DNA of 64,000 bases from positions 14,252,727-14,316,726 of the forward strand of contig CM056743.1 of assembly GCA_029851415.1 (NCBI GenBank). The letters are read 5' to 3'. Below, one piece after another: positions 1 through 14,000 of this stretch. The position numbers were made by a program, and so were the translations under genes. The notes beneath the pieces are model-generated. The model ran no database searches. It was not told where the DNA came from and saw nothing but the letters and a program-made list of their open reading frames with translations. This stretch comes from Eretmocerus hayati (taxonomy: Eukaryota; Arthropoda; Insecta; Hymenoptera; Aphelinidae). Positions within the stretch are counted from its first letter, which is position 1; the number at the start of each line of letters is the position of its first letter.

Positions 1-619
1 CGATCTCAAACAGCACCTGAGACTCGCACGCACTATACCCACTTGCCAAATCGAATGTATGCTCACGTATTGCTTATTGCTTTGCTTCCCTTAGATTATG
101 TGATGTCTAGTACTACACTCCTAGAATGTATTATATTAGACAAGTATTTGGTCACGAGTCTCAAAACGACCACGAATATGTCTCATCCAACAGATGCTCT
201 TGCAGCTCATCGACCCTTGAGATTGTCATCTCTTACGAAATTGATAAGTGAGGTTATGTACACTCGCATCTACATCATATTATTTATATCGGTGTGTTAA
301 GGGATGCTTGTATCGGTGACCGTTAGGTGTTGTGGGCAGATTCTTGTCTAATTGAGGCAGGGAGAGGTGATCTGCTTCGGTAACGAGGATTTTGAAGTTC
401 TGTGGGGGCACTTCTTGAAGGTTTCAAAAATACACGAGGAAACCAGTGCTCGATTTGGAGATAAGAAGTTCTCAACTTTTTTTCATTTGACATCAAATAT
501 AATTGGGGTTTTGATTCATAATGACAATTAATGAGTGTTTGATGCTTTACGCGAAGAAAAAATTTAATATTTCCCATGGGATGTAAGAGCCTAAATAAGC
601 CAAGGATGAAAGTGCCTGC
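1..619. other. Non-coding, AT-rich stretch
   Basis: No exon, RNA gene or repeat structure is recognisable here. The open frames present (85 and 99 codons) have no domain, no plausible splice context and no compositional signature of coding sequence. By position this is probably intron or upstream flank of dachshund. Confidence 0.5.
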
Positions 620-859
620 CATGATCAGGGTTTTACACGAAACTGATTTTTGAATTTTGGTTCATTTCGGATCAGGAATCAAACTTCTGTGATAATTTTG
701 GGATTGGTCTCCATTCATTTTGAGACGCACCACGCCAAAATTATTGGTTACATCTCCAAAAATATCACAGCAGTTTGACCCCCCCCCCTCCTCAGTTTGA
801 CGTTTGATCCGAAATGAGCCGAAGTTCAAAAATCAGTTTCGTGTCAAATCCTGGTCATG
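620..859. mobile_element. MITE-like inverted-repeat element, ~240 bp
   Basis: The two ends are inverted copies of each other over about 65 bp with few mismatches. The left end reads CATGATCAGGGTTTTACACG and continues through AACTGATTTTTGAA and CATTTCGGATCA. The right end is the reverse complement, closing with CCTGGTCATG. The centre is non-coding and holds a C-run near 779-788. No transposase frame is present, so it would be non-autonomous. No clear target-site duplication is visible and the superfamily cannot be assigned. Confidence 0.8.
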
Positions 860-948
860 AATTCAAAGATTTTATGGAAAATAAGTTTCTTCGATAGTCA
901 GAGAGTTTCTGGTTTGGCCGATCATCATGACATAACTGTGGTAAAGTA

Positions 949-1764
949 AGTGTATCCAACGTGCCCAATTTAAAAATAGGCATACGAAAATTTCGCCCCA
1001 ATTTTTTTCTCCATTTCCTTCATTAAAATATGAGAAGATGAGTTATTTGGATCTACCACGAATCAAATTCACATATTACAAGAAATTTGAAGCGATTTTC
1101 ACATTTTTGTATTTGTACAGCTAAGAAATCACCGAGAAAATTACGTTCAATAGGATTGGTGCCAAATTTTTTCACTTCACCAATCTCAGTGTACTTTACC
1201 TCATTTGATTCCTTGTCTCAAGATCTACGAAATTAACTTTTTATTGTTGCAAAATTCGGATCTGCTTTATGACCAAATCATGGAGATGATTTGCAAAACA
1301 TGAAAGCTAAGATCCGAGTGTACCCAATATGCCCCTATATTATCGGTATCTCGAAAGAGCGTGGAATTATGAATTTTTTTACTCCTCAGAACGTGATTAT
1401 CACGTCTTGAACAGCTTAGAAATAGTAATTCAGAGCAAAGAAGAACTCTAAGAGTGCTTGCATGCCGATGTGAATGATTCCGCTGATGAGAATGATGTGA
1501 ATTCACTTTATCGCCGCGGACTCACATTATCTTGAAGAATCCGTGCATGTTGGGTAAGCCCGCTCGCAAACTCGCAAAAAATCGTTTATTTGGGAAAATT
1601 GTGATAGTTTGTTTTTTGTTGTTCACAATTGAAATTACTCTCATTCAATGCAAAGGTCTTGGAACTAGTTTTAAAATGAGCCTGAGTGCGTTAGAGAATA
1701 TTGAAGTAGGTCTCAACTATTTGCAACACAGCTTGAAAAGGGGGGGGGGCATGTTGGGTATACT
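949..1764. mobile_element. Family A MITE, copy 1 (nested terminal repeats)
   Basis: The left end reads AGTGTATCCAACGTGC and the right end is its near-perfect reverse complement, GCATGTTGGGTATACT. A second inward-facing pair of the same motif lies inside: AGTGTACCCAATATGCCC near 1317 and its complement near 1546. A second copy with the same order of motifs and intervening sequence, including GATTCCTTGTCTCAAGA, lies at 56971-57780 in the same orientation. The 89-codon frame at 1532-1801 overlaps the inner and outer repeats and is not a gene. No transposase is seen. Confidence 0.8.
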
Positions 1765-4700
1765 AGCTTTTCTTACTATCTGTACTTTTGATGGTTTTTG
1801 ATGACGAGTCTGATACAGACTAGATCGCAAGGATCAGATATGAGACTATTGAAAATTCTTCAAACTTTGAAGTTGAATCATCGAATGGAAGTGTGGATTC
1901 GATGACTAATCTTTTACCATGTTCATTAAAATTGCAAATTTTTACACGAAACTAACACACAGATAGTAAGATGCTTGGTAGTTTTTAAGAATTCTTCAAG
2001 TCTCTTGGCACAAATGTCTTAATCAGTCTGGATTAGGTTGTAAGAGGAAATGGCATCGGGCACGCAATATATACTCTGATAGCATAATTAACCTTACGCA
2101 ACTTGTATTTTTTGTAATTTACTTGATAACTTATGATGTATCATGACAGTAGAGTTATGAGAAAATGAGCTAACTCTCTCTAGCTGTGCGAAACGTTGCG
2201 ATTATTTCTGCAGGTGTTGAGAGAGTTGTTGTAGCACATTGACTCTCATGCATATAAATAAAGCCTCGGGCTAGTTGTAGGTGTTGTTAGGCTTGATGGG
2301 CCGATTTAACGATAAATCAGCCAACCATTCCTCTTTTATAAAGTTTGTGAATCACTCATATATATCACACGGATAACAAGGTAGCACGAATGCAGCGATG
2401 GAAAAAATTCCTTGAAATCAGATTAGAAATACTTGTTGAAAACCAGAATCAATCAATTCTAGCTCAACGCAGTCCGTGAAATTGTGTGTCAATTATTCCT
2501 GTGAAAATTGATTCAATTCAGTGAATTTTCACTAATGCACAGTGAAGTTTCATCAAAATTGAGTAAAATATCACTAAAAATTGGGAAGATTCTCTGATTG
2601 GGATCAAATTTCACTGATTCGTGGTCAGGAGAGAGTATTTTGTAGTATCAACGGGGAGTCTATCATATTCATGACTGATTCAGGTGCACAAGTTTCTGAG
2701 CTTCTATTTTTTTTTTTTTTTTAATTTTGAAAATTGAATAATTCACAGTAATAGACACGTCAATCAGTGGAATTTCCATTAACTCATAGCAAAATTATGA
2801 TGTCCAAGACCATTGTAATTTTAATCAGTGGAATAATATAAACAAAAAGTGGCAACATGGTGATTTCAAATATGATGTAAAAATTGAATTTAATATTCAT
2901 CAATATTCACCTGAATTTTACTTGATAAAAACTATTTTTATGGACTAAAATGAGAGCTGGTAAGATTTCAAATTGAAAAAACTAACTTGAATCAACGATC
3001 TGCCTTGAATACACATCTGTAAAATGTGTAAAATGCATCGGGAATCAAGTATAAGATAAATTTCAATAAATTTTCAACTCTCATAGCCGATGCACTGCGT
3101 CTATCTCGTATGAAATACAGAACCCTCATACATTCAATTCCTGATGCACTCGAAAAGTCAAATCTGATTTGTATCTTCGTGTAGAAGTGCAACACACTCC
3201 TGTAACTATAACCAGGAAATCCGAGATAGATAATCCAAGTGCATCTCTCGAAAGAGTATACTATCGATGAACGAATTGCAGTAGTCACAAAAGTGCATTT
3301 TCAGGGTCAGATACGAGGGATGACAAACTCATATCCACACAGATACAAAATGCAATGTAGAGGCAATATATAGATACAAAGTGAGAGATAGAGAATGAGA
3401 GAGAGAGAGACATTGGTTGTAGAGATAATTAGGTCTGAGTGCACAGAGAGTTTCTCTATAACCAAGTTATCAGTATACACCACCAGATAGATATATAGAA
3501 TGAGTAAGTGAGTGAGAACATACAATGGCTATCGCACTCGCATCAAACATAACGCATCAATTAACCCGAACAATAACCACCGAATATGGTTTGGAGGGGG
3601 GGGGGTACGCAGTAAATGCATGCACCTCACTCTCTACACTTCTCACCCCATATGATGCCTAAACAACGAACCGAACCGCGATATATGGTATAGCCATCAG
3701 AAATGACCATACCGCAGCAATAGCAGTCACTGCATTATGCAACGCGAGCGCTAAAATTTCTCGACGATCATACACTCAATATATATATATATATATATAT
3801 CCATGCGCATCGTGTGTTAGTGGTTGTCATTGATTCCGTGTACAACGCTTTGAACGTTACTTCAAAAGGGGTTGTTTAATCCTCAGTGTCCTTCCACTCG
3901 TACTTGTACAAATTTTTTTTTTGTCTCCATGTTGAATTTTTCGTTGAGATAGTTCTGCGCTTGTATTGCTATTTTCTGATAGATTTGAGGGCCGGCCGAT
4001 GTGAAGCTCCTAACCTGAAATTTGTGATTAAAAAATTGATGAGCGTAACTATTTTTTGGAGGGTGTTCACAATATAATCATGGCTGATAAAGTTTCAGCG
4101 TGACTCTCATTGTCATCTTCATTCTTTGTAATAATGTTATCTTAATCTGTTTTTACACATTGAATTACTGAAAAAAAATATTTCGAGTCGACCAACTTTG
4201 ATGCAACCCTGGAAGGTGTTTTTTTTGCCTCTGTGTCATTTTGAGGAAGCTTCGTTTCAAGGATAACCAAAATTGATTCTCAACTGAGTCTAGAAGCGAG
4301 GTATCAGTCTAATTTTGGAGGAAAAATTCCTTGAAAATGTGCGTAGGAGTTGATGAATTGACGAAAATAGAATATTCAGGACTCGCACGTGTACTTCAAA
4401 AGTTCAAGTAGTTTCCGTATGTATATAATTTATCGTAAAAATGTTTGGTTCACGAAGTTTCAATGATCTCATACTTCAAGTGTTAGAAATGGAAAGATTT
4501 ATGGATAATTAATTGTTCTAAGGAATTCCAAGTTATCAGAAACTAGATCAAAGAATCGGCATTAACCGATTATATTTGAAAATAAATGAAATGAGGAGAA
4601 TTGGACCAACATGAGTTGGATGAGGGAACGGAAGTTGGAAAAAAACAAAGAATGAAGGAGAATATAGGATGCGACGATGGTCAAGCACTTCCAATTAAGG

Positions 4701-6900
4701 TAAGAAGAAGCAGTTGCAGTGCATTCGTGGCGTATCGTAAATTCAACTTCTTTACGCATCTTCTTCTCAAACGGAAGCCACTACTATAAATTTGAAAATT
4801 CAATTCTCACCGCGATCCAGCTTTTGCTTACTACCGACAAAACCCTCACAAGATAAAGTTGCAAGTGTATTATCTTTGCCTTGTCTTTTCTGTAATTTTT
4901 TGGCGCCAACGGTGAGCTCATCACAAGTATTGGCTTTGGCATCTTCTTTTTTTTCTTCTTCTATCTGTGAAAGTGATGCAGTACACTCAGCAAAGAAACC
5001 GGTAGCATAAACTCAAAATGTGATTTAAAATTCATTTGACTTTTTTCTTTGCAAAACCGATGTGGCTGAGTTGGGAATTTTAACTGTGGCAACATTTACC
5101 AGACATTGTATTGGAACTAATGTTCTAAGCTCAGACTTCAGAAATGCCGACAAAATATATCATACCCGATAGCTTGAAGTTATTCTATTTCAAAAATTAT
5201 TTTGCTGGTTTAATCGTGAGACTTTTATTTGCAGAACTAGGCTTTCATGCGTTATACTGGAACAAATGAAGTTCCTAACTTTACGAGAACTTTTCATTTT
5301 TTGGTGAAACCGATCGTGGCATCATCGCGTAGTGCATCATACGTTATCAACTTTTTTGTTTATTAAAAAAATATATATATATCAGTCATGATTTTATTCC
5401 TTGATCTATCAGAATATCGGCTCTGAAGATACCAACTAAATTTCATTATCTTATCCCTTAAAAACACATATTCTCTAGGTTATTATGCGGGATGCGCAGT
5501 TTTGACTGCTTCCTAAGCCATCAAATTCATCGGGAGAGGAAACTTATGAAAATTCATCAACCAAGAATTAGTAATACGTTGTAATTTTGATCAAATTTGA
5601 CCTCGCAAGAGAGCAAAAAAACATCTTCAATCGGTTCCTAAATGAAACATGATTTTGATCAAAATGAGTACAGCTCTCGAATATAAAATTTTGTGATATC
5701 AAAGGGATCAAATTTTCATTGAGAACTATGGTGTGAAATTCGCTTCCAAAATCAGAACAGATTTCGATTGTAAGATCAGACAGGGTCACACCGGTTGATT
5801 TGACTAGTAACGAGGTGTTTGAGAAGTTCAACTATATACCCTTAGTTCTATAGGGTCAAGCATGCAGAGCAAACTCTCAATTTCGACTTTGATTTCAATG
5901 CTTTGCCTTGCCTTTTGCCCACCATCATAATATACCTTAACAGTGTTGTTATATGTATAGATATATATACTATATCTACACTTGGATCGGGCTGTAATTA
6001 AACTTGCCTACAGTCTACTTGCTCGTCTAAGATGCAGACAGAGAGAGAGAGAGCGCAGCATTTGGTCAGCAACCCTTTCTCAGGCTGCAATTTCAACCGG
6101 ACGCCTATATTTCAACCCTTCCACCTTTTAACCCCATCAGTATACTAACCAACAGTCTCTCTACTACTATTTCAAAATATATACATATACATATATATGA
6201 TACGTCTAAACTATACATGAAATGAGACGGAGATATCGAGAGGTCAGGGTCGTTTAACGGTCTGTCGAAGTTGCTTTTGAATTGTAATCTTGGTTCGCCA
6301 AAGCTAAACCGAATCCTCTTTCTAATACTACTATAGACCAAGGGTAGAGAGAGAGAGAGAGATGTTCTTGAGTCGAGGATCGTAGATATCGAGTTTCTGG
6401 TTGAGGTTTGGCGCTGAGGAACATAAACTGGTCTATCTGAGGTAACATAGTGTAAACTGCATCGAGAAGTGCTATCCAAGAATGGAAGCTCAAATTTCCG
6501 AATCAAAGGATGTTTCGGTGTTAATTTAGAGAAATCTGAGAGACAATTAACCTTCGAGTGGTCACTTTCTGATCTCTCTTTCCATACTATGCTCTGTTCA
6601 CTTAAATTATGTATTAGTTGCTGAAATACCATGCAGCATTTTAGATTTTTTACCAAAATGAAATATCGAAAATAGCATTATTACATCTCCTCTTCCTAAC
6701 CGCTCGTTTGGTTTCCAAATTTCTTAGTGTCAGAGGCTTCTAGGAGGCTTTTGCAGCTCAAAAATGATATCCGTAAAATGGTGAGTGATGATGAATCGAT
6801 TATATTGAAAGTAGATTTTCTATGAAGATCAGAAAGATGATACATTGCCAATCAGTCAATTGATCAGCTGATTCCACCCACAACCCACATGGCCACGCAA
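1765..6900. other. Non-coding region with scattered microsatellites
   Basis: No exon or structured element was recognised. The region holds simple repeats: a 16-base T run at 2707-2722, GA-rich tracts near 3390-3410 and 6345-6361, a 10-base G run at 3596-3605, a TA dinucleotide run at about 3779-3800, and TA-rich tracts near 5950-5980 and 6175-6200. At 2500-2680 there are several copies of the short motif TCACTGA(A/T), similar to the cluster at 39.4-39.9 kb. The longest open frame (183 codons on the minus strand at 6105-6656) has a low-complexity Ser/Leu/Tyr-rich translation and no recognisable domain. Confidence 0.55.
3779..3800. repeat. (TA)n microsatellite
   Basis: An uninterrupted run of about eleven TA dinucleotides is directly visible. 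It is probably polymorphic in length. No function is implied. Confidence 0.9.
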
Positions 6901-6904
6901 TATA

Positions 6905-7565
6905 TTTCAGCCAGACCAGACTGAATCAAAGAAAACTTAACCGAACCAGACCAAATTAGACCAAACTAGACCGGACTAGACCGAGTTAGACCAAACTAGA
7001 CTGAACTCGACAGAACTAGATGAAATTCAGACCGAACTAGACCGCACTTAGACGATACTAGTACGGCAATTATAGTAATCTTAGTACGGTGCTAGTACAG
7101 GACAAGTACGAAATTAGTGCGGGACAAGTGTGGTCCTTGCGATACTGTTGCGGTTCCAGCGGTACTAATACCGTACACCAGAAACATACTAGTATTGAAC
7201 TAGATTGTACTATGGATCAAACTAGACTGGACCAGATCAGACCATCGATTTATCCACTCATCGCAGGCGCTTTAGTCGGTGAAGCTGAAGAATGAAGTCT
7301 GCGTCCACTTCGAATCATTTCAGTGCATTGATGCAGCAGGACACCAGCGAATCAAACTCGTTTTTCGTTCGCGCCAACTACAGCGCCCAACCCGTGGACT
7401 AACAGTATATGAAGCTCGGGTTACTAACGACTATGAATGTTGAAGAGATTTTCTTGATGAGCTGGTCCTAATTACACCAGACTAGACAGGATTAGATCAA
7501 ACTAGACCAAACTGAACCAAACTAGATCAAATTAGATCGAATCAGACCGAACTAGATCCTATTAC
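6905..7565. repeat. Degenerate decamer array (ACTAGACCRA-like)
   Basis: Two clusters, about 6910-7060 and 7475-7565, consist of variants of a roughly 10-bp unit such as ACTAGACCAA, ACTAGACCGG and ATTAGATCAA, repeated head to tail with substitutions. The stretch between them includes a related GTACGAAATTAGTGC-type motif and unique sequence. The array is non-coding and looks like an old decaying minisatellite. Confidence 0.75.
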
Positions 7566-7639
7566 AGTGGCATACGAGATAATTTGCACGATAGATCAGC
7601 TGATTGTCTCAATAGATCAATTGATCGGTTGAGTAATTG

Positions 7640-7890
7640 GTGATCACCAATCACCAATGAGCAGTCAACAATCTACAATCAACAGTCAACTGCCATAAGT
7701 CAACAGTCTTGAGTCAACAATGAACAGACATCAGTACATGATCAACCGTCAATTATCACTACCAACGCAACGCCACCACCACCACGCAACACCATCTACC
7801 CATCCACCCGAACACCTACCCAGCCACCCATGACCCAACCACCCACCTACCCATCCACTCATCGACATACCCATGACCCGTACGGTCACT
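7640..7890. repeat. Low-complexity CAACAGTCAA and CCCACCYA tracts
   Basis: About 7650-7750 repeats variants of CAATCAACAGTCAAC. About 7765-7880 repeats CCACC, CACCCATC and ACCCACCTACCC. These are simple-sequence tracts with strong strand composition bias (C and A on the + strand). No coding potential was recognised. Confidence 0.7.
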
Positions 7891-10800
7891 CATCATACTT
7901 CACCCCTTCCAAACAGGCAACCCGATACGAGGAATCCGGACGGACAAATTTTGGACTGACGCTTAATTATTTTAATGAAAAATGAAATGAAATGATTAAT
8001 GCTATTGATTTCCTTTAAATGTAATTTCCATGAAATCAGGCGATTAGAAAGGGATCGGGTGCTAAGACAGTAATAGAACTACAACGGGCAAAGGTCAATT
8101 ATTAGAGACTCGAATCATTAAGAGGTTTCTGATTTCATTCGAGATACCTGCCTTGTACCTTGTATAGATCGACATTGCTGAAAGCTATTCTCGTGTAAAT
8201 AATTTTTCATCAAGAAAATTGAATCAAATCAGCGCTGCATAACTAGATGGCAATCGAGCGATCTTAGTATCATCAAGGAGACCTCAGATTTTGAGAGGAG
8301 CGAAGCGTGCCTCAATTTTGCTGGGGTGGAATTAAAGGGTTGAACTGAGTTACTCCGATGACGAGAGACCCTTTGCTCCGCAGTGATTGTCAGCAAATAT
8401 TAATAACCTCGCGAACCGTGATGGGAAAGAGGAGATGACATAATTGTGAATCTCTCTTTGTTCAGTAAAACGAAGGTACTTGATGGAAAATATACTCGCT
8501 TGGATACCCCCATAATCATTTTTAAACAGAAGTACTTAATTGATAGAACTGTGATAAGGATCTAAGTTTTTCTACTTTGAAATCGTCATTGATGGGACGT
8601 ATTGGTATGATGCCAAATCATAAAGAATCGTGGCGTATTCACGAAAATGAGTTATTGGAAGCACTTTTTAGTACTAAGTATCGTACAAATGAGCTGATTG
8701 AGAATAATTGACAGGAACGGTGTACTTCCCAAGTGAGCGTTTTAGGTGGAAGGTGTCTCTAGAAGGTTCACTACAATCAAATAATAAATAGATCTCCATT
8801 CATTCATTCCTAACTCGATACTTCACAAGCTCTTTCTGTTGTTTGTAACTTATAAGTCTTCTGATTAAAATTCCGTTGTCGAATGTGGATAGAAAAATTG
8901 ACTCGAAACAAACCTCAAAAAATAGCGACAGAGAAGTGATGCAAAAAATTCTAAGAATAAAAGAAGCCTATTAGCTATAGCCTGACGAAAAAGAAGCCCC
9001 AAAATTTGTCCTCACGAGTGTTCAACTTGTGCTCTCATCTGATTCATCCGTTCCCACAGAATTTTTATTGCCAAAAGCACGCAATCCGATGCAAACTCAT
9101 GGTGTGTAATACCAACTGACGCGAGCACATTATAGAGTACATTCTGATGCTGTTGTTTCTGTTGCAGTCGCACATCCGTATGTATAGATAGATTGCATCA
9201 ATTGCTCGGCCATCTGTAACTGCACGGAATATCCTTTCAAACCGATCGATCGTATAACACGTATACAATGTACCCTAAATTCAGGATCAAATGCCGAGGC
9301 TGATCATATCTCTTTACGTATATGTAATAATGAGCGGAAAGAAAAAATATTTCTCTTTGACGTGTGAATTGTATGTACTGCACGATAATGATTGAGTCGA
9401 TGCTAATCATTGTATCAAAATAAACTGAAAAAAAAATCAAAACAAAGAGAGATCTGAAGAAACCTAGAGAAATCACTATCGTTGTGGAATCAGTGTTTAT
9501 CTTTTCTGAAGGATTTTGTTTAGAACAAAGATGAAAGAATGATATTCACCTTATGATGAACGAAGAAATAATATTTTTGGCATGCTGTGCGTGGGAAAGT
9601 CAATATCGCGCAGATTTTCCATCTTCATCAACAGTTTGTCAAAAAATAGCATATTATGAGGCGATTCCATGAATGGCGTCCCGCTGAAATTGACAATTTT
9701 TGATTCCCCACCATCCTCCCGTCCTCCCGTCCCCGTATGCTGAACCCCTTTACTGAGCCTCTTCTATCCATGCATGGCCTGTAACTGACTTCCTCCCCCT
9801 ACCCCAAGAGTGTGGGTCATTTATGAACGGCCTCTATGCGTGGCCGCAAAATCTGCACCTCACGCACCCTCATGGCGATTCACATCCTCACCTTCCGAGA
9901 TTCGGGGCGGAAAAACTTTTGAGAATGCTGAGTTCAATGAAAATTACGAAATTCAGCACAGTGGTAGATTATAGTGTTTTGAACAGACGCAGCTGAGATT
10001 TTGAGGTTTCCAGGAGTCGGGGAGAAAAGTTTTGGTCAATTCCGTAAATAAATGCCCATTAATACGGAATCTTAAGAGAAACGATCGATACGCTCATTTC
10101 TCATCATTAGATTTTGACGAGAGTGAGCTTACAAGTGTGAAAATGCATGAAAAATGCACCAGGAACAAAAGATTAATGATTAGGGGCCTACAAACAAAGA
10201 TTTGAGCCAATATGTCACTGCTTTCGGCAGTTTTGGGGTTAAGTTGTCGTTTGCTGTTTGCATCATTATACCTGTATATGTATAGGCAAGCGGAAATGAG
10301 GCAAGCGAAAATCTAGTCTGAACTTAGACTTATCAGTAGTATAGATACTACCTTGAGTATTAGATGTTTTGTGCCGGGAACCAAACAATTTCGATTGTTT
10401 GTTAACCTTTCAAGTCTGATTAGTTCACGCTCCAATAACATGAAATGGATGAGTCTATTGAATCATATTGAGAGCAGCCTCATCATATCAAATTAGTATC
10501 TTAATGTAATTGTCAATTCATTCAAGTATTTCCGATCAATAGTAATGTGATTTGATGTAAAAGCAAGCATTGACGGACAGGAAGAAATTTGCTCTCCTTA
10601 CCTGACGCGTGCGTTGTATTATTAACCTCAAAAAAAGTGAACATGTTTTTTGTCGATGAAATTGGGGTCCCGATTGGTGTAACTACAAGCTGCGTAAGGT
10701 GATCTTATATGCCAAAGCTCTTTGAAGGCCTATAGTTGTTTGAAGATGAACTTTTTTCACTTCAGTGTCTCAAATTTCACTGAGGTTAATGACATTGGAT

Positions 10801-11014
10801 GTGACATTGGATGAAGCTTGCAGAGTTTTACAACGGAAATTCGATTTCACTGTAAAAAAAATTCTTCAGTCACTTTCTGCAGTTTTCACATCATGTCGAT
10901 AATTCTCAACACTGTTTAAATTGAGAAATCGCACATTTCTCAGATCATGAGAATCGATTTGATCAAATAAATTCTTTTGATTTTTCGCTACTTCCCAAAA
11001 ACTTCATTTTCAGC
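7891..11014. other. Non-coding stretch
   Basis: I see no exon, RNA gene or inverted-repeat element here. Open frames are short and lack domains. At 10790-10815 a 14-bp segment (GTGACATTGGATGA-like) is duplicated in tandem. Confidence 0.5.
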
Positions 11015-11060
11015 TGTCGCAAATACGAAAGCAGATATATCTGCTTTCGTATTTGCGACA
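11015..11060. repeat. Perfect 46-bp palindrome
   Basis: The sequence equals its own reverse complement over 46 bases with no spacer. It begins TGTCGCAAATACGAAAGCAG, its centre is GATATATC, and it ends with the exact complement CTGCTTTCGTATTTGCGACA. It shares its last base with a second perfect palindrome. A perfect zero-spacer palindrome of this length is rare by chance and can extrude as a cruciform. It could also be a DNA-repair or replication snap-back product. Confidence 0.95.
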
Positions 11061-11089
11061 TATTGATTTTGATATATCAAAATCAATAT
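11060..11089. repeat. Perfect 30-bp palindrome next to the 46-bp one
   Basis: ATATTGATTTTGATA followed by TATCAAAATCAATAT reads identically on both strands. It begins at the last base of the preceding palindrome, so two independent zero-spacer palindromes lie back to back. Both centre on a TATA core. No transposon ends are seen around them. Confidence 0.95.
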
Positions 11090-14000
11090 TTTGTCTTCCC
11101 GCGTCATATTCGACGAATTTGTTCCAAGAAATATACTTTCGTGTCAATATTCTATGGATGACAGATTAATCAATTCTCCTCAGCACGCACAACTAATAAA
11201 ACGAATGAGCGAATACGAAGGACACGGATCTGAATTTTACTTCTCATTTTACTCGCCATATCTAAACGATATATAATATATACTATGGTGGTCAAAGATT
11301 GTCAAATCGGTTCATTCGGAGAAACGGTCGTGTTCCTCATTCCCTCTAATTTTATTCGACATCAAAATCCCAATGCAATTTGAAACTTTTGATTTGCATC
11401 ATCGACGCCTCGCCTTCTATATATAACATCTCAGACAGAGTCTATACAGGTTTGTGTCGTCGAATTAGCGCAGATCTCTTTTTGGAGCCCGCAGGCAGAA
11501 AAAATACATAAGCGGATGAGCATCTTTTATTTTTTGCACTCTTCCTTTCGTTCGTATTCTTTCATATATAAAATAATGCCGAACATCATATCTTGAGTCA
11601 AAAAATGAAACGCGACACCGGAGATCGAAGATGACCAGCCAATCGGGGAGGTCGCTCGTCTTCCACCTGCCATTAGCTTCTTTATATATATAAGTTTATA
11701 TTTCATTTATGGTTTATAATGTGATGCTCTGGCAGCAGATACATGTTTTGCAGATTTTTTGCCAAGAACTGGGCTGATACCTTTGCGTTTTGCTTGACCC
11801 TGATCGACTTGATTTTCGTGTCTGGTTTATCTTGTGTATAGGATTCTCGGAAGGAGTGTTCTTCTGCAATTGCATTTTGAGACTCGGTTTGTTCATTTCA
11901 TTCAGAATCTGGGTTTTTGATTAGCAAAGATGCTTTCAAAACTTATTTTGAATCAACATTTTTTCCACATTACTACTCCTTTTGTCTAGGATGGTCTAGA
12001 TCTGAAATTCTATACAAAAATGTCTCCCGATAGTGTTCTGAGTCAATTCAAGATTTTCAAAGGAAACAGCTATGTTATCTTGGAGGGCAGATTTTATCTG
12101 TGAAGATCCCCTGGAAAAATTCCAATGGCATGGTTTATATGGGAAACTCATTAGTATGTTGCCAAATAATCCCTAAAAGTTTGTAATTAACCGATTAGAT
12201 TTAGGCTCGGAGTATATTTGCATCAAAATACTCTCGTTAGCCATATCATCGTATAATTTTGAGGAAATTTTGGTACATCGATTGGAGTGAAACTCAATTT
12301 CCAAGGGACTCACGACCCAGAACTCCTTTCAAAAGGCTTTCTTTCAGGATTCTGATCCCAGGCAGAAATTCAATTTTTTTTTCTTTGAGATTGAACCGTG
12401 TTAAATGTTTTAGACTATTGGCGGTTGAAGACCCAAAGTATGAGACCGATTGACCAGAACTTCGAAAGAAGTTGATCAGTCACGACCAAGAATTAATTGA
12501 CAATTTGTAAACTCAAAGGAATATTCGGAAAAATTCGAGAATTACGCTGTATCGCTATTTTTCAACTGTCTATGGCCAGCCGGCTCGTGATAGTTACAAA
12601 ATCACATCCATACCAGAGCATAGTTATCGCTCTGAATTTTCGATACAATATAGCGATAGATCTTCAAATTTCATCAGTATTTGATCGAAGTATAAATTTT
12701 TCTATTTTCTGAAAAGAATCGTATACCATTCAAGGTTCAATCATTCTCTCAGTAATTTTGAATGCTGTGGATTGAGTTGATCAAAACGTGATCACTCAGG
12801 ACTTCTTTCATCCTGTTCGCGACACATTTGAAAAAAGAAATAAGGAACAAGCAACCCTCACAGTCTTCACCCTTTCCAAATAGTAAACGAAAAAAGAAAA
12901 AGATATAATGGAAGATGACTACAGCATCCGTGAATGCAATACACTATGAATCTGTATCTGAAGATATGTAATGAGGGTGGCATGTGGCACTTGGAATATT
13001 GCACATAAATGTCTTTGACACTCGAAAAAGCATGGAAGAGCGAGCTAAAAAGGGTTTGTATTGCAAGTCGGCAACATTCCCTTTGCTGGATGTTTAATGT
13101 GACAATCTAGCCGCGTTATGTACAAAGTGGGGCAAAGGAAAAAGAGAATGGTCAAGCGGACGTCCATCATTCAAGCTATCACGCTGTATAAACACTCAGT
13201 AGTATGTATAAAGCTACGAAAGGATTTTCATTTTGATTCAAGTTAGTCGTATGTGAGGGGGAGATCAGAGGCTGAAATGCCATAGTCTTTCGCAACCCAC
13301 TAATTTATCTTTGTGGTAACCTTTACACATGAGTGCAGAAAGCGAGAGACTTATTATGACATGTTGGAAAATTATCATTTGTTGAATTTTTTCATGGCTT
13401 GTATTAGCTTATTAAATGAAATAGTGGGGATGATAGTAAGCAAATTGTGATACCTCATGAAAACCTGATGTCTATTTTTCAATATTCATGGCAGAAAATT
13501 CAAATTCAAAAATACCTCTCATTGATTTTGAGATTCACAAAGACTTTGACCTTTGAGTGTGATAATAAACTTTTGCGATGGGCAGAAAACAAGTTACCAA
13601 TCATTTTCAATCCACAAACTATCAGCATAGGTTCAAAAGCCCAAATTACGTGAATGAATTTCAATATTTGCAGTTTATCATCAGATACGAATACATTTCA
13701 ATATCTATGAAGAAATCACGATCTATCATGCTGTCGCTAACCGTGAGGAAGTTGTAGCTGAATGAAGTCCTATGTCAATTATGATCATTTGGTGAAGAAA
13801 TATTAGAAGGTTCAATGACTCCTTGGCTTTTATCCGTACACTTTCCATTGTATATAGAGATGTACTTCATGTGCAACAAAATTTTAGCTATGAAATGACC
13901 AGCTTCTAGCCTGTGATACGATATAGAAAAGAAGATTAAATTCCTAGACTTCTAATATCCCTATGAAATCAAAGTCCCAAATTGCAGCGTCTAGATTCAG

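Noticed and set aside
6105..6656. 183-codon minus-strand open frame
   Set aside because: Low-complexity translation crossing GA microsatellites; no domain and no splice signals of note.
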